DNA of 64,000 nucleotides from SbD1 sp039679945. GTDB lineage: Bacteria; Desulfobacterota; Syntrophobacteria; Syntrophobacterales; Syntrophobacteraceae. The stretch spans positions 39,830 to 103,829 of the forward strand of contig JBDKTY010000132.1 of the NCBI GenBank assembly GCA_039679945.1, read 5' to 3'. The notes beneath the pieces are model-generated. The model ran no database searches. It was not told where the DNA came from and saw only the letters and a list, made by a program, of their open reading frames with translations. Both the position numbers and the translations under genes were made by a program. This document shows positions 8,398 through 15,876 of the stretch, one piece after another; within the stretch, counting starts at the first letter, position 1, and every line of letters begins with the position of its first letter.

Positions 8398-9501
8398 ATG
8401 GCCCCCCGATATCTGAACCGAATCAACAAGGCGCAAGAGGCTATGAAGCAGGCCGGATTGGATATCCTGGTCGTGACGAACAGGGAGAATCTGATCTATT
8501 TCACGGGCGTGACCCAGATCGAATGCCTGGCGGTCCTCATTCCCGTGGAAGGGGAAGCCTGCGCGGTAGCGCTCTGGCTGGATGCCGACCATGTCCGTGA
8601 ACAATCAGGAATGGCGACCCACCCCTATTTCTTTCCCCGCCAATCCCTTGGTCCCACGCTGGTGCGGTACATGCTCGGGTTTGGTTTTAAGGAACCGCGC
8701 ATTGGCTTTGAACGCTACTTTGTGGATTTCGCCGTTTATGACGCACTGCGCGCTGCCTTTGCCGAACAGTCTTTCATCAATGCGGGCGAGCTGTTTTATC
8801 GCCTCAGGTCAATAAAGGAGCCCGGGGAAATCCAGTTGATACGGCATGCCTCGGAAGCCGCCTGCAAGGGGATGGCCGCGGCCATGGAGGCAATCCGCCC
8901 GGGCGTGTCCGAACTCGATGTTTTGGCTGAAGCGGAATATGCCATGCTTCGGGCAGGCTCCTGGGGTTCGTCCTTCAGGCCCCAGGTTGTTTCGGGAGAG
9001 CGGGCGCTTCTCGCACATCCGACTGCAAGCTCGAAACGCATCCAGCCCGGTGAAACCGTCGTGGTGCACCTTGGCGCCACGTGTGAAGGCTATTGCTCCA
9101 AAATGGCCCGGACAGCGGCCGTAGGAGATATCCCCCCGGCGCGGGCTGCCGTTCACGATCTCTTGAGGAAAGCGCTGGAAATGGCCGAGCGAGTAATGCG
9201 GCCCGGGGTGAGCGCCGATCGGATCGATGCCGCCGCCAGGAAAGTTATCGAAGACGCCGGTTTCGGAAACGCTTATCTCGAATCGGTCGGCTACGGGGTC
9301 GGTCTTCGCCAGTCGGAGTTCTATCCCATCATCGGCAGGGGCCGCGGCGAGATTATCCACGCCGGCATGGTAGTGGATCTGCTCCTTCCGACAATCTATC
9401 GCAAGGAAATTGGCGGTCCGAGGATCACGGATGTAATTCATGTCGCCGAAGCAGGAAATGAAGTCCTCACCAACTATCCGCGCGATCTCGCACGCGTGTG
9501 A
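8398..9501 (+). CDS. M24/creatinase-fold protein lacking all five metal ligands
   Basis: A 367-residue protein with a creatinase-type N-terminal domain (residues 1-140) and a pita-bread M24 domain (145-360), the layout of Xaa-Pro peptidases. The metalloprotease ligands are missing. The first Asp is His224 (VVVHLGATCEGY), the second Asp is Lys235 (YCSKMART), the His is Tyr299 (VGYGVGL), the first Glu is Leu330 and the last Glu is Thr344 (PRITDV). It is therefore unlikely to be a dinuclear metallopeptidase. Creatinase shares the fold without metal, so hydrolysis of a small C-N compound or a non-enzymatic role are options. Start ATG 8398 follows GGAGAG. Single gene, no obvious partner. Confidence 0.85.
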   Translation: MAPRYLNRINKAQEAMKQAGLDILVVTNRENLIYFTGVTQIECLAVLIPVEGEACAVALWLDADHVREQSGMATHPYFFPRQSLGPTLVRYMLGFGFKEPRIGFERYFVDFAVYDALRAAFAEQSFINAGELFYRLRSIKEPGEIQLIRHASEAACKGMAAAMEAIRPGVSELDVLAEAEYAMLRAGSWGSSFRPQVVSGERALLAHPTASSKRIQPGETVVVHLGATCEGYCSKMARTAAVGDIPPARAAVHDLLRKALEMAERVMRPGVSADRIDAAARKVIEDAGFGNAYLESVGYGVGLRQSEFYPIIGRGRGEIIHAGMVVDLLLPTIYRKEIGGPRITDVIHVAEAGNEVLTNYPRDLARV

Positions 9502-9551
9502 GGGGTCAGCCATTGACAGGGGACACTTTGCGCGATCTCGCACGCGCGTGA
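9481..9551 (+). repeat. Direct repeat of the gene 3' end, 50-nt spacing
   Basis: The last 21 nt of the M24-like gene (cgcgatctcgcacgcgtgtga) recur at 9531-9551 with one mismatch, exactly 50 nt downstream. The spacer contains ttgacaggggacacttt. This looks like a small tandem duplication or slippage, possibly with an inserted fragment. Confidence 0.6.
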
Positions 9552-9648
9552 ATGGAAATGCGCGCATCAATACCGCGCTTTTGTTCTTATGCACGCCTCT
9601 ACTCGGGCCGCCGAACCCACTCGGCGGGTATCCCGCCGGTTCGTTGCA

Positions 9649-10228
9649 TCAGTCGAGTATTTTTCGGATCAGCCCCGCAAGCTCCTTCATTTCGACCGGT
9701 TTCATAAGAACACCCCGAATCCCGAGACTGCTGGCCCGGTCGGCATTGATCTTCTCGCTGAAACCGGTGCACAGAAGGATGGGAAGGTCCTGCCGGAGCT
9801 GGAGCAGTTCCCTGGCGAGGTCAACACCTGTAAGCTGGGGCATCGTCAGGTCGATGATCACCAGGTCAAAGGGTTTTTCTTCCGACCTGCGTTTGAAGAC
9901 ATCCAGGGTCTCGATACCGTTCGATCTCCAGTCCACCTCGTATCCGAGGCGTTCCAGCATCTGCCTGGTGGCCTTGGCCAGCAGGGGTTCATCATCCACG
10001 ACCAGAATCCTCTCCCGTCCGGTGGGCAGGGGGAGAGGCTCGATCATGGCCGGCAAGGGGGCCATTTTTATCGCGGGAAGAAGCACCTGGAAAGTTGCCC
10101 CATTGCCGGGCCTGCTCGCCACTCGCCGCTCGGCCGGCAAGCTCATAGCCCATGGAAGCCAACCGGTCCTCGATATCCATGGCGACTATGGATTCGTCCT
10201 CGACAACCACAATGCGGCTGGGATTCAT
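9649..10228 (-). pseudogene. Deletion remnant of a receiver/hybrid sensor kinase gene
   Basis: From 10228 the minus strand encodes a canonical receiver start (MNPSRIVVVEDESIVAMDIE and on to residue 40) with a good AAGGAG site. At about 10109 the sequence switches frame into the last residues of a histidine-kinase ATPase domain (GNGATFQVLLP) joined to a complete receiver domain (ERILVVDDEPLLA, phospho-Asp in VIIDLTMP, Thr in LLCTG, Lys in LMKPV). The parent was therefore probably receiver-PAS-kinase-receiver, with most of the middle deleted and the reading frame broken. The C-terminal receiver stays open from ATG 10146 to the stop at 9649 and could still be translated from an internal start. 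It follows the split kinase gene by 8 bp. Confidence 0.75.
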
Positions 10229-10236
10229 GGGGCTCC

Positions 10237-12189
10237 TTAGAGTGCGGCATCCGTCGGAACTGGGAATATGACTTTAAAAGCACTGCCGCCGCCAAGCGGC
10301 CGTTCCACGACAAGCTGCCCTCCCAACTGGCCGGACAGATTCGAGACCAGCCTCAGACCCAGGCTGGAAGTCCGCGCAAGGTCAAAGCCAGGAGGCAACC
10401 CTACTCCGTCATCACTCACGCGAAGCACGAGCTGTTGCTCCTCGTCCAGATGCAGTTTAATCATCACCCGGCCACGATGGTCTCCCGGGAAGCCATGTTT
10501 CAGCGAATTCGAAACGAGTTCGCTGATGATCAGGCCGCACGGCATGGCCTGTTCCAGGGGCAGGCCTATGGGCTCAATCAGGCTCTCCACCTTCACCCTG
10601 GCGGATGCCGGGCCGCAGGAACGCGGCAGTTGCCCGCACAACTCCCGAACATAGGCGGCGAAACTGATGCGCGCCAGGTTGCCGGAGCGGTAAAGCGCCT
10701 CGTGCAAAAGCGCCATGGAACTCACTCGGTTGCTCGTATCGCGCAGCATGTCCACCACATCCTGGCTGGGAGCGCGGTTTGCCTGCAGGTTCAGGAGGCT
10801 CGCCACTATCTGGAGATTATTCTTGACCCGATGATGGACTTCCTTGAGAAGAACCACTTTTTCTTCCAGGGAATTACGCAACGCTTCCTCGGATTGCCTG
10901 CGCTCGGTGATGTCCTGGAAAGAGCCGCGCACCCGCACGACCCGTCCCTCCTCGACAATGGGATGGCATATGGACCTTACCCATTTGTGCGTCCCCTTAG
11001 CCGAAATCAGCTCCAACTCGAGGTCCCATGGCTTTCCGAGTTCCATGGCTTCCTTCATGGCGGCCTCGAGCCGCGCGCGGGAATCCCCGTGGTAGAAACT
11101 CAGACCGAAAGTCGCGTTGAGATCCACCGCCGGTTCGACCTCGTGAATTCTGCCCACCTCCTCTGTCCAACTCCCCTTGAGAGTCACCGGATCAAACTCC
11201 CACCCTCCAACGTGCGCGATCTCGGCGGCTTCCCTCAGTATCATCTCCTGGTGGCGCATCAACTCCTCCGCCCGCTTCTGCTCGGTGATGTCCGTACAGA
11301 AGGCGCCAAGACCGTAAATGGCGCCATCACGGCCACGAACCGGGAACTTCACGGCCATGAAGGTGTGCGGCCCGTCTTCAAACAGCACCGACTCCTCCAC
11401 TTTCAGGGCTTCGCCCGCATCGATCGCCCGGCGATCATTGTCAACATACTCCCGTGCAACATCGTCCGGGAGGATATCGAACGCGGTGCGCCCCACCAGT
11501 TGTTCCGTCGGCCTGCCCAGCACGCGCTCCATGTAGCGGTTGACGACAAGGAATCGGCCGTCCAGGTTCTTGAACCAGATAATGCTTTCCGCATTATCGA
11601 TAACCGCCCGCAGCAGCTCTTCGCTCTCACGCCGCTGAGCTTCGGCCTGAAACTTGGCCAGGGCCACGGCCAGATATCCAGCGAGTCTTTCCCACAGCGC
11701 AATATCTTCACGTGAAAAACGGTTTTCGCGCGGGTCATTCAACTGAAGCAAACCGAGTTGTTCGTGACCGCCGCGCAACGGAATAAGGGCCACCGACTCA
11801 TACCCCTCACTGTTGCACCGGTTCCGCGTTCGGCCCTGACGATCCGTTTCCGTCGAGGCTGCAAGCAGTTTCGTGGTGCTGTTGGTCCAGAAGCTTCCAT
11901 GACTCGTAAAAAAGGGCAGGTCGGGATTGAACCGGCCGCGAATGATGTTTCCGCACATGCACTCCAATACGGGGACGTCATTACCCTCGCGCAGGACCTC
12001 GCCGGAATCGCCGCGGGCACAAAGTGAGTTCTCAGCGCGGATGAACTCGCTCGGGAACCCCCTTGATTCGTAGTAAGGATAGTCATCCCCCTCTTTCAGA
12101 CGGATGCCGACCGCTTCACAGCCTGATCGCCGCTGAAAATAGATCGCGGCCTCCCGAAGCATCTCTTCTTTGTCCCTGCTTTTGTTCAC
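10237..12189 (-). CDS. C-terminal part of split sensor kinase: GAF-PAS-PAS-HisKA_2-HATPase
   Basis: A 650-residue frame starting at GTG 12189. Domains in order: a GAF-like module (CMCGNIIRGRF, GSFWTNSTTKLL), a PAS (IIWFKNLDGRFLVVNRYM), a second PAS (VGGWEFDPVTL), then a HisKA_2/HWE-type dimerisation box VHHRVKNNLQ near residue 440 and an ATPase domain with SELVSNSLKHGF and DDGVGLPPG. It lies in the same frame as the upstream membrane-PAS frame, separated only by TGA (12193-12195) and CTC. Read through, the join is VDFL-stop-LVNKSRD; relatives have Arg at the stop. The GTG has no clear ribosome-binding site. Either the kinase is inactivated by a CGA to TGA change, or the two halves are made separately. 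Confidence 0.8.
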   Translation of the reverse strand: MNKSRDKEEMLREAAIYFQRRSGCEAVGIRLKEGDDYPYYESRGFPSEFIRAENSLCARGDSGEVLREGNDVPVLECMCGNIIRGRFNPDLPFFTSHGSFWTNSTTKLLAASTETDRQGRTRNRCNSEGYESVALIPLRGGHEQLGLLQLNDPRENRFSREDIALWERLAGYLAVALAKFQAEAQRRESEELLRAVIDNAESIIWFKNLDGRFLVVNRYMERVLGRPTEQLVGRTAFDILPDDVAREYVDNDRRAIDAGEALKVEESVLFEDGPHTFMAVKFPVRGRDGAIYGLGAFCTDITEQKRAEELMRHQEMILREAAEIAHVGGWEFDPVTLKGSWTEEVGRIHEVEPAVDLNATFGLSFYHGDSRARLEAAMKEAMELGKPWDLELELISAKGTHKWVRSICHPIVEEGRVVRVRGSFQDITERRQSEEALRNSLEEKVVLLKEVHHRVKNNLQIVASLLNLQANRAPSQDVVDMLRDTSNRVSSMALLHEALYRSGNLARISFAAYVRELCGQLPRSCGPASARVKVESLIEPIGLPLEQAMPCGLIISELVSNSLKHGFPGDHRGRVMIKLHLDEEQQLVLRVSDDGVGLPPGFDLARTSSLGLRLVSNLSGQLGGQLVVERPLGGGSAFKVIFPVPTDAAL

Positions 12190-12192
12190 GAG

Positions 12193-12921
12193 TCAAAGAA
12201 AATCAACCGTCAGCTCACGTTCCCTGTCAGCCCGTCGGAGCTCGCTGATATCGCGGGAAATACCGAACATGCCCGTCACCCTGCCGGCAGTGTCATGAAT
12301 CGGTCCCTTGATAGAGAGGAACGCGGTTTCGCCGTCCGCCGTGGTGAGGTCCTCATGGAAAGTAACGCAGCGATTGCCTTCCATTACCTGTCTGTCATTG
12401 GTCATGACCGTCGAGGCCTGCTCGGGTGGGAAGACTTCCGTGTCGTCCCTGCCCATCACTTCCTCGCGCATTTTGCCCATGAAACGCTCCGCCGCCCGGT
12501 TGCATAGCAGGTAGCGGCCTTGAACATCCTTGGCGAAAATGGCATCGGACGATCCCTCGGCCACGGCGTCGAGCAGTTGCAGAGCGCGAAGCCTCTCCTC
12601 CCGGATCTCGCGCTCACGCAGCAAGGCAGCCATTTCCCGTTCCTGGTGCAGACACACCGTACCGCTAAAGGTGACAAACAGGCGCCGCATCATTCCATAG
12701 AGCAGGAAAGACGTCAGGATCACAAAACCCCAGCCCTTGAGGATACTGGCCAGGGCGAAATAACCCGGGTCGGTAAATACCCACGAAACAGCTTTGTCGG
12801 AGAGCAGTATCCAGAGTGAGGAGAAAAGGGCGTATAACAGGACGGTTCTCACAAGACCGGATGGGACATGCGAAAAATCCGCGCCGAACTTGGGGACCGT
12901 GGATGCAGCATGGCACGACAT
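12193..12921 (-). CDS. N-terminal part of split sensor kinase: two membrane helices and PAS
   Basis: A 242-residue frame beginning at ATG 12921 (GGGAGG upstream on the minus strand). It has two transmembrane segments (TVLLYALFSSLWILLSDKAV and ILKGWGFVILTSFLLYGMM) with a short loop between them, a coiled stretch, and a PAS domain (AEGSSDAIFAKDVQGRYLLC to TGMFGISRDISELRR). It stops at TGA 12193 in the middle of a linker that normally runs straight on into a GAF domain, which is exactly what the next frame encodes in the same phase. Alone it has no transmitter and could not signal by phosphorylation. Confidence 0.8.
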   Translation of the reverse strand: MSCHAASTVPKFGADFSHVPSGLVRTVLLYALFSSLWILLSDKAVSWVFTDPGYFALASILKGWGFVILTSFLLYGMMRRLFVTFSGTVCLHQEREMAALLREREIREERLRALQLLDAVAEGSSDAIFAKDVQGRYLLCNRAAERFMGKMREEVMGRDDTEVFPPEQASTVMTNDRQVMEGNRCVTFHEDLTTADGETAFLSIKGPIHDTAGRVTGMFGISRDISELRRADRERELTVDFL

Positions 12922-13064
12922 GGTTTTCCTAGCCTCCCGGTGAAAGTGGGTACGGAGCTGAAAACAGTGCTTACCCGCGTAAACCTCGGGCACATCCAAG
13001 TGGCGTCGTGCCACGTTGCGTTCAAGATGAATCTGCCCCGAGAGTGAGGATGCCGATGGAAATT

Positions 13065-13103
13065 GGCCCGTTCGTGCCGAGGTATCGAGGCATGAAACGG
13101 GCC
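13065..13103. repeat. REP-like hairpin with GAGGTATCGA core
   Basis: Arms ggcccgtt and aacgggcc bracket tgcc/ggca and a gaggtatcga centre. The core also occurs in other orientation or form at 27182-27190 (aggtatcga) and 34655-34664 (tcgatacctc), suggesting one family of intergenic palindromes. Confidence 0.45.
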
Positions 13104-13299
13104 ATTATCGAGCGGCGCTATTTGGCCCCCACTAACCTTCGATATCCCCAAACGGGCAAGCAGGACTTGACTTCAAACACGGTTGCCCGGGGCGAACGGG
13201 GGATGTATCAACTTGAACGCGCAATAGCATCAGACGGCGAACAAACGACTATATGCTCCAAAAGAACCCATGGGAGCCTGGAATATGACCAACTTGGTG

Positions 13300-13328
13300 T
13301 TGACAGGAATTAGAATCCAGAAAGAATA
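13300..13328 (+). promoter_or_regulatory. Sigma70-like promoter candidate
   Basis: TTGACA at 13300-13305, a 17-bp spacer, then AGAATA at 13323-13328. It faces an AT-rich stretch with no confident gene, so it could drive a small RNA or the short basic open frame at 13361, or be incidental. Confidence 0.35.
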
Positions 13329-13868
13329 CGTGTTATCTGTTATGACAAAAACTGAATTCCATGTCCATCAAGAAAGTACGACGTAAGAGGAAATCTCGCC
13401 ATGATGGGGAGAAACCGATTTGCTCCAAATGGTTTCATAGAAGAAAACAATTCACTATCAAGATGCATGGTGAACTTAAATTACCGTTTGTCCGGAATCA
13501 GAAATCCAGGCTTGTCTGAACCATGATTCCATTTATGGCGGTATTTACCATGCAGTCTGTCACACCCCGGAAATCAAGCCGGTATCCGCCGCGGTCCTTA
13601 TTGACGAAGTTCCGACGGTTACGGAAGATGACGTCCTCAAGGCGCCGAGATAGGGAAGGCAGGTATTGATGATTGGGAAATTTGCATATTATCGGCACTA
13701 ATACATTGATATCATAGGCAATTTGTCCAAAGCGGACGTTACGGGGAGTATAACGCAGTCATTCACGACACAAGTACGAATCTCCGGCACGGCACAATAG
13801 CAAACCCGTCAACGCTCTGATCCACATTAACGTGCGCGAATTCAAATCGCGCTCGTCGCCGGATCGGC

Positions 13869-14189
13869 TCATTTTCCACCATCGTCGAGGATTCCGGCCG
13901 GAACTCCGAGCCTGCGCGGAGTGAGGCATACCCTGTAGACGGGTATCCCGCACGTCGGCACATGCTCGATCAATCCGTGAGAAATGAGTTCACCGATGAG
14001 TGATTGCGACTCCTCTTCGGTTTGCATTAAATAACCGGCAACTTGCTCGCGGGTGGCCCCTCCGGTCACGATCATCCATCGGAGAAACAGCTTGAGCGAT
14101 TCGGGAAATCCGAGCACCTCGGCGACCGTCAAATCGGAAACGGTGCCGACTTCGCGTAGATCCTCGCGGATCCGATCCAGGGTAGTCAT
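13869..14189 (-). CDS. Hypothetical winged-helix-like protein, 106 residues
   Basis: A small soluble protein starting MTTLDRIREDLREVG. Residues 30-85 (FLRWMIVTGGATREQVAGYL, then LIGELISHGLIEHV) have the pattern of a winged-helix DNA-binding domain: two helices, a recognition-type helix and a following strand with PVYRVCLTPRR. It has a GGGAG site 9-10 bp before the ATG. It is divergent from the diguanylate cyclase gene, 331 bp apart. Possibly a transcription or effector adaptor; no named family recognised. Confidence 0.6.
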   Translation of the reverse strand: MTTLDRIREDLREVGTVSDLTVAEVLGFPESLKLFLRWMIVTGGATREQVAGYLMQTEEESQSLIGELISHGLIEHVPTCGIPVYRVCLTPRRLGVPAGILDDGGK

Positions 14190-14307
14190 GAATACATTCT
14201 CCCGCTTCGGTTCTTCAGCGGCTTTTATTTACTACACATGGCCCCGATTCGAAATGGTCTGTTTTCGGGAAGCCGTCGGATGGTGGATGATGATAGCGTT
14301 GGTTCTT

Positions 14308-14336
14308 TTGCAAATTCTGCTAATACTGCTAATATA
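14308..14336 (+). promoter_or_regulatory. Promoter candidate upstream of diguanylate cyclase
   Basis: TTGCAA at 14308-14313, 17-bp spacer, AATATA at 14331-14336, about 185 bp before the cyclase start in the divergent intergenic region. The spacer contains the repeated unit tgctaatactgctaat. Confidence 0.35.
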
Positions 14337-14520
14337 AGAGATCCGGATCACGGATGATTCCGATCCATGCCTGGTTGCCACCCGATGAAGTTACCCCGAT
14401 GTGCCGAAGATCGACAACCTCCACTCATGCTTCGGCACACAGGCGCGAATTTGCCGCGGCGGGTCCGGCGGATGGTTGGTCGAATATCCGAAGCGAGTTT
14501 AACCGATTACAGGGGAAGTA

Positions 14521-15567
14521 TTGTCCACAATGACCGCATCCCCGGAAGAAATTACATCCCGGCTCAAGTTAGAGCACGAAATCTACGCCGATTTGGCGAG
14601 GACGCTCACTTCGACACTCGACCTCTCCGAAGTGCTGCAGATTATCATGCGAAAAGTGGGAGAATTGATTGCCCCGAGAAACTGGTCTCTCCTTCTCATG
14701 GAACCCGATGGCGAACATCTCCGGTTCGAACTTGTGACGGGAGAAGGTGACGATGTCCTCACCGGCCTCCGCCTCAATGTCGGGGAGGGAATCGCCGGAT
14801 GGGTGGCGCGCAACGGCGAGGCGATCCTGATCGAAGACGTGCAAAAGGACCCGAGATTCTGTGCCCGGTTCGATCAATTGTCGTGTTTCGAAACACGCTC
14901 GATCATTTGCGTACCTCTGAAAAGCCGGGGAAGAGTGCTCGGCGTCGTGGAGCTTATCAACCGACTGGAGCAGGCCTCCTTTACCGAAAGGGACATGCAT
15001 TCGCTGCAGACGATCGCCGAGTACGCCGCAATCGCGATAGCCAATGCCGATCTGTATCGGAAAGCGCAGTGGCTTTCCATCACCGACGACCACACCTCCC
15101 TCTTCAACGTGCGCTACCTCTACGATGCGCTGGATGGCGTACTGCGGTCCGCGGATGATGAAGGCAGCGAGGTCTGCATGGTTTTCTTCGATCTCGACCG
15201 GTTCAAGCGCGTGGTGGATTCCTACGGCCATCAACTCGGGAGCAAGGTGCTGCGCGAAGTCGGATTTCTGCTTCGGAAACTGGTCCGCCCCGAGGATATT
15301 CCCGTTCGCTATGGGGGTGATGAGTTCTTAATCCTGATGCCGCACACGACGAAGGAGGAAGCCCTCCTTTTCGCGGGCCGTATTCGAGAGCGGATAAAAT
15401 CGAATGTGTTTCTTACCGAGGAAGGCATCAATATCAACGTCACCGCTTCCTTCGGTGTGGCCTGCTATCCCCGGGATGCTCGGGACAAGACTGAACTCCT
15501 GAAGCTCGCCGATTCGGCCATGTATAAAATAAAAGAAACCACGCGCGATTCGATCGGATCAGCTTGA
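14521..15567 (+). CDS. GAF-GGDEF diguanylate cyclase
   Basis: About 348 residues. Residues 30-180 form a GAF domain (LTSTLDLSEVLQIIMRKVGE to VLGVVELINRLE) that probably senses a small cytoplasmic ligand. Residues 190-345 form a GGDEF domain with an intact RYGGDEFLIL active site, predicting synthesis of cyclic di-GMP. An inhibitory-site RxxD (RPED) lies five residues before GGDEF, so feedback inhibition is likely. The start may be TTG 14521, preceded at close range by AGGGGAAG, or ATG 14530; the difference is three residues. No membrane segment. The hypothetical winged-helix gene lies divergently upstream. Confidence 0.92.
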   Translation: MSTMTASPEEITSRLKLEHEIYADLARTLTSTLDLSEVLQIIMRKVGELIAPRNWSLLLMEPDGEHLRFELVTGEGDDVLTGLRLNVGEGIAGWVARNGEAILIEDVQKDPRFCARFDQLSCFETRSIICVPLKSRGRVLGVVELINRLEQASFTERDMHSLQTIAEYAAIAIANADLYRKAQWLSITDDHTSLFNVRYLYDALDGVLRSADDEGSEVCMVFFDLDRFKRVVDSYGHQLGSKVLREVGFLLRKLVRPEDIPVRYGGDEFLILMPHTTKEEALLFAGRIRERIKSNVFLTEEGININVTASFGVACYPRDARDKTELLKLADSAMYKIKETTRDSIGSA

Positions 15568-15606
15568 GGCACGGTGTACGGACACAACTCCCACCAGGTG
15601 GTTAAT

Positions 15607-15801
15607 TCAGTCCCGAACGAAAAGCTTAATCGCGCTCCTGTCGATCCCGTGCTTTTTCATGCGATACCGGACGGCGGCCCCGTTGACTCCGGGCACAAGA
15701 ACCGTCCGCGTCCGGTTGCCATGGCACTGGACGAGCGCGTTTGCCGGGGTCTGCTTATCACTCGGAGGACCGGGGCGCCTCACCGCCGGCGTTGATTCCA
15801 C
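15607..15801 (-). pseudogene. Orphan Fis-type helix-turn-helix fragment
   Basis: A 64-residue frame whose second half reads HGNRTRTVLVPGVNGAAVRY followed by RMKKHGID, closely following the C-terminal helix-turn-helix of NtrC-type activators (typically GNRTRAAELLGI...YRMKKHGI). The preceding residues are Pro-rich and not domain-like, and no receiver or AAA+ domain is present. It lies 75 bp downstream of a histidine kinase gene on the same strand, where a response regulator would be expected. I infer a remnant of a deleted sigma54 activator. A genuine mini DNA-binding protein from GTG 15801 cannot be excluded. Confidence 0.45.
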
Positions 15802-15876
15802 ATCGCCGAAATCCGGCTTGCGCCGGGTCGTCGCGGCCTCGGGGCACGCAAGAAGGATCGGTCCTTCCTCGAAGGC

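Larger units (their letters stand above)
12922..13868. other. Long intergenic region, partly AT-rich
   Basis: No well-supported gene. It contains a long imperfect hairpin at 13065-13103 with core gaggtatcga, a good promoter-like pair at 13300-13328, and an AT-rich stretch to about 13560. Within that, 13361-13519 is open for 52 codons encoding a very basic peptide (SIKKVRRKRKSRHDGEK at its start) without a ribosome-binding site. I leave it uncalled as a gene. A minus-strand frame at 13498-13698 is also unsupported. Confidence 0.4.

Noticed and set aside
9589..11715. Very long plus-strand open frame of over 700 codons
   Set aside because: Runs antisense through the kinase and receiver sequences; high GC codon positions create such shadows.
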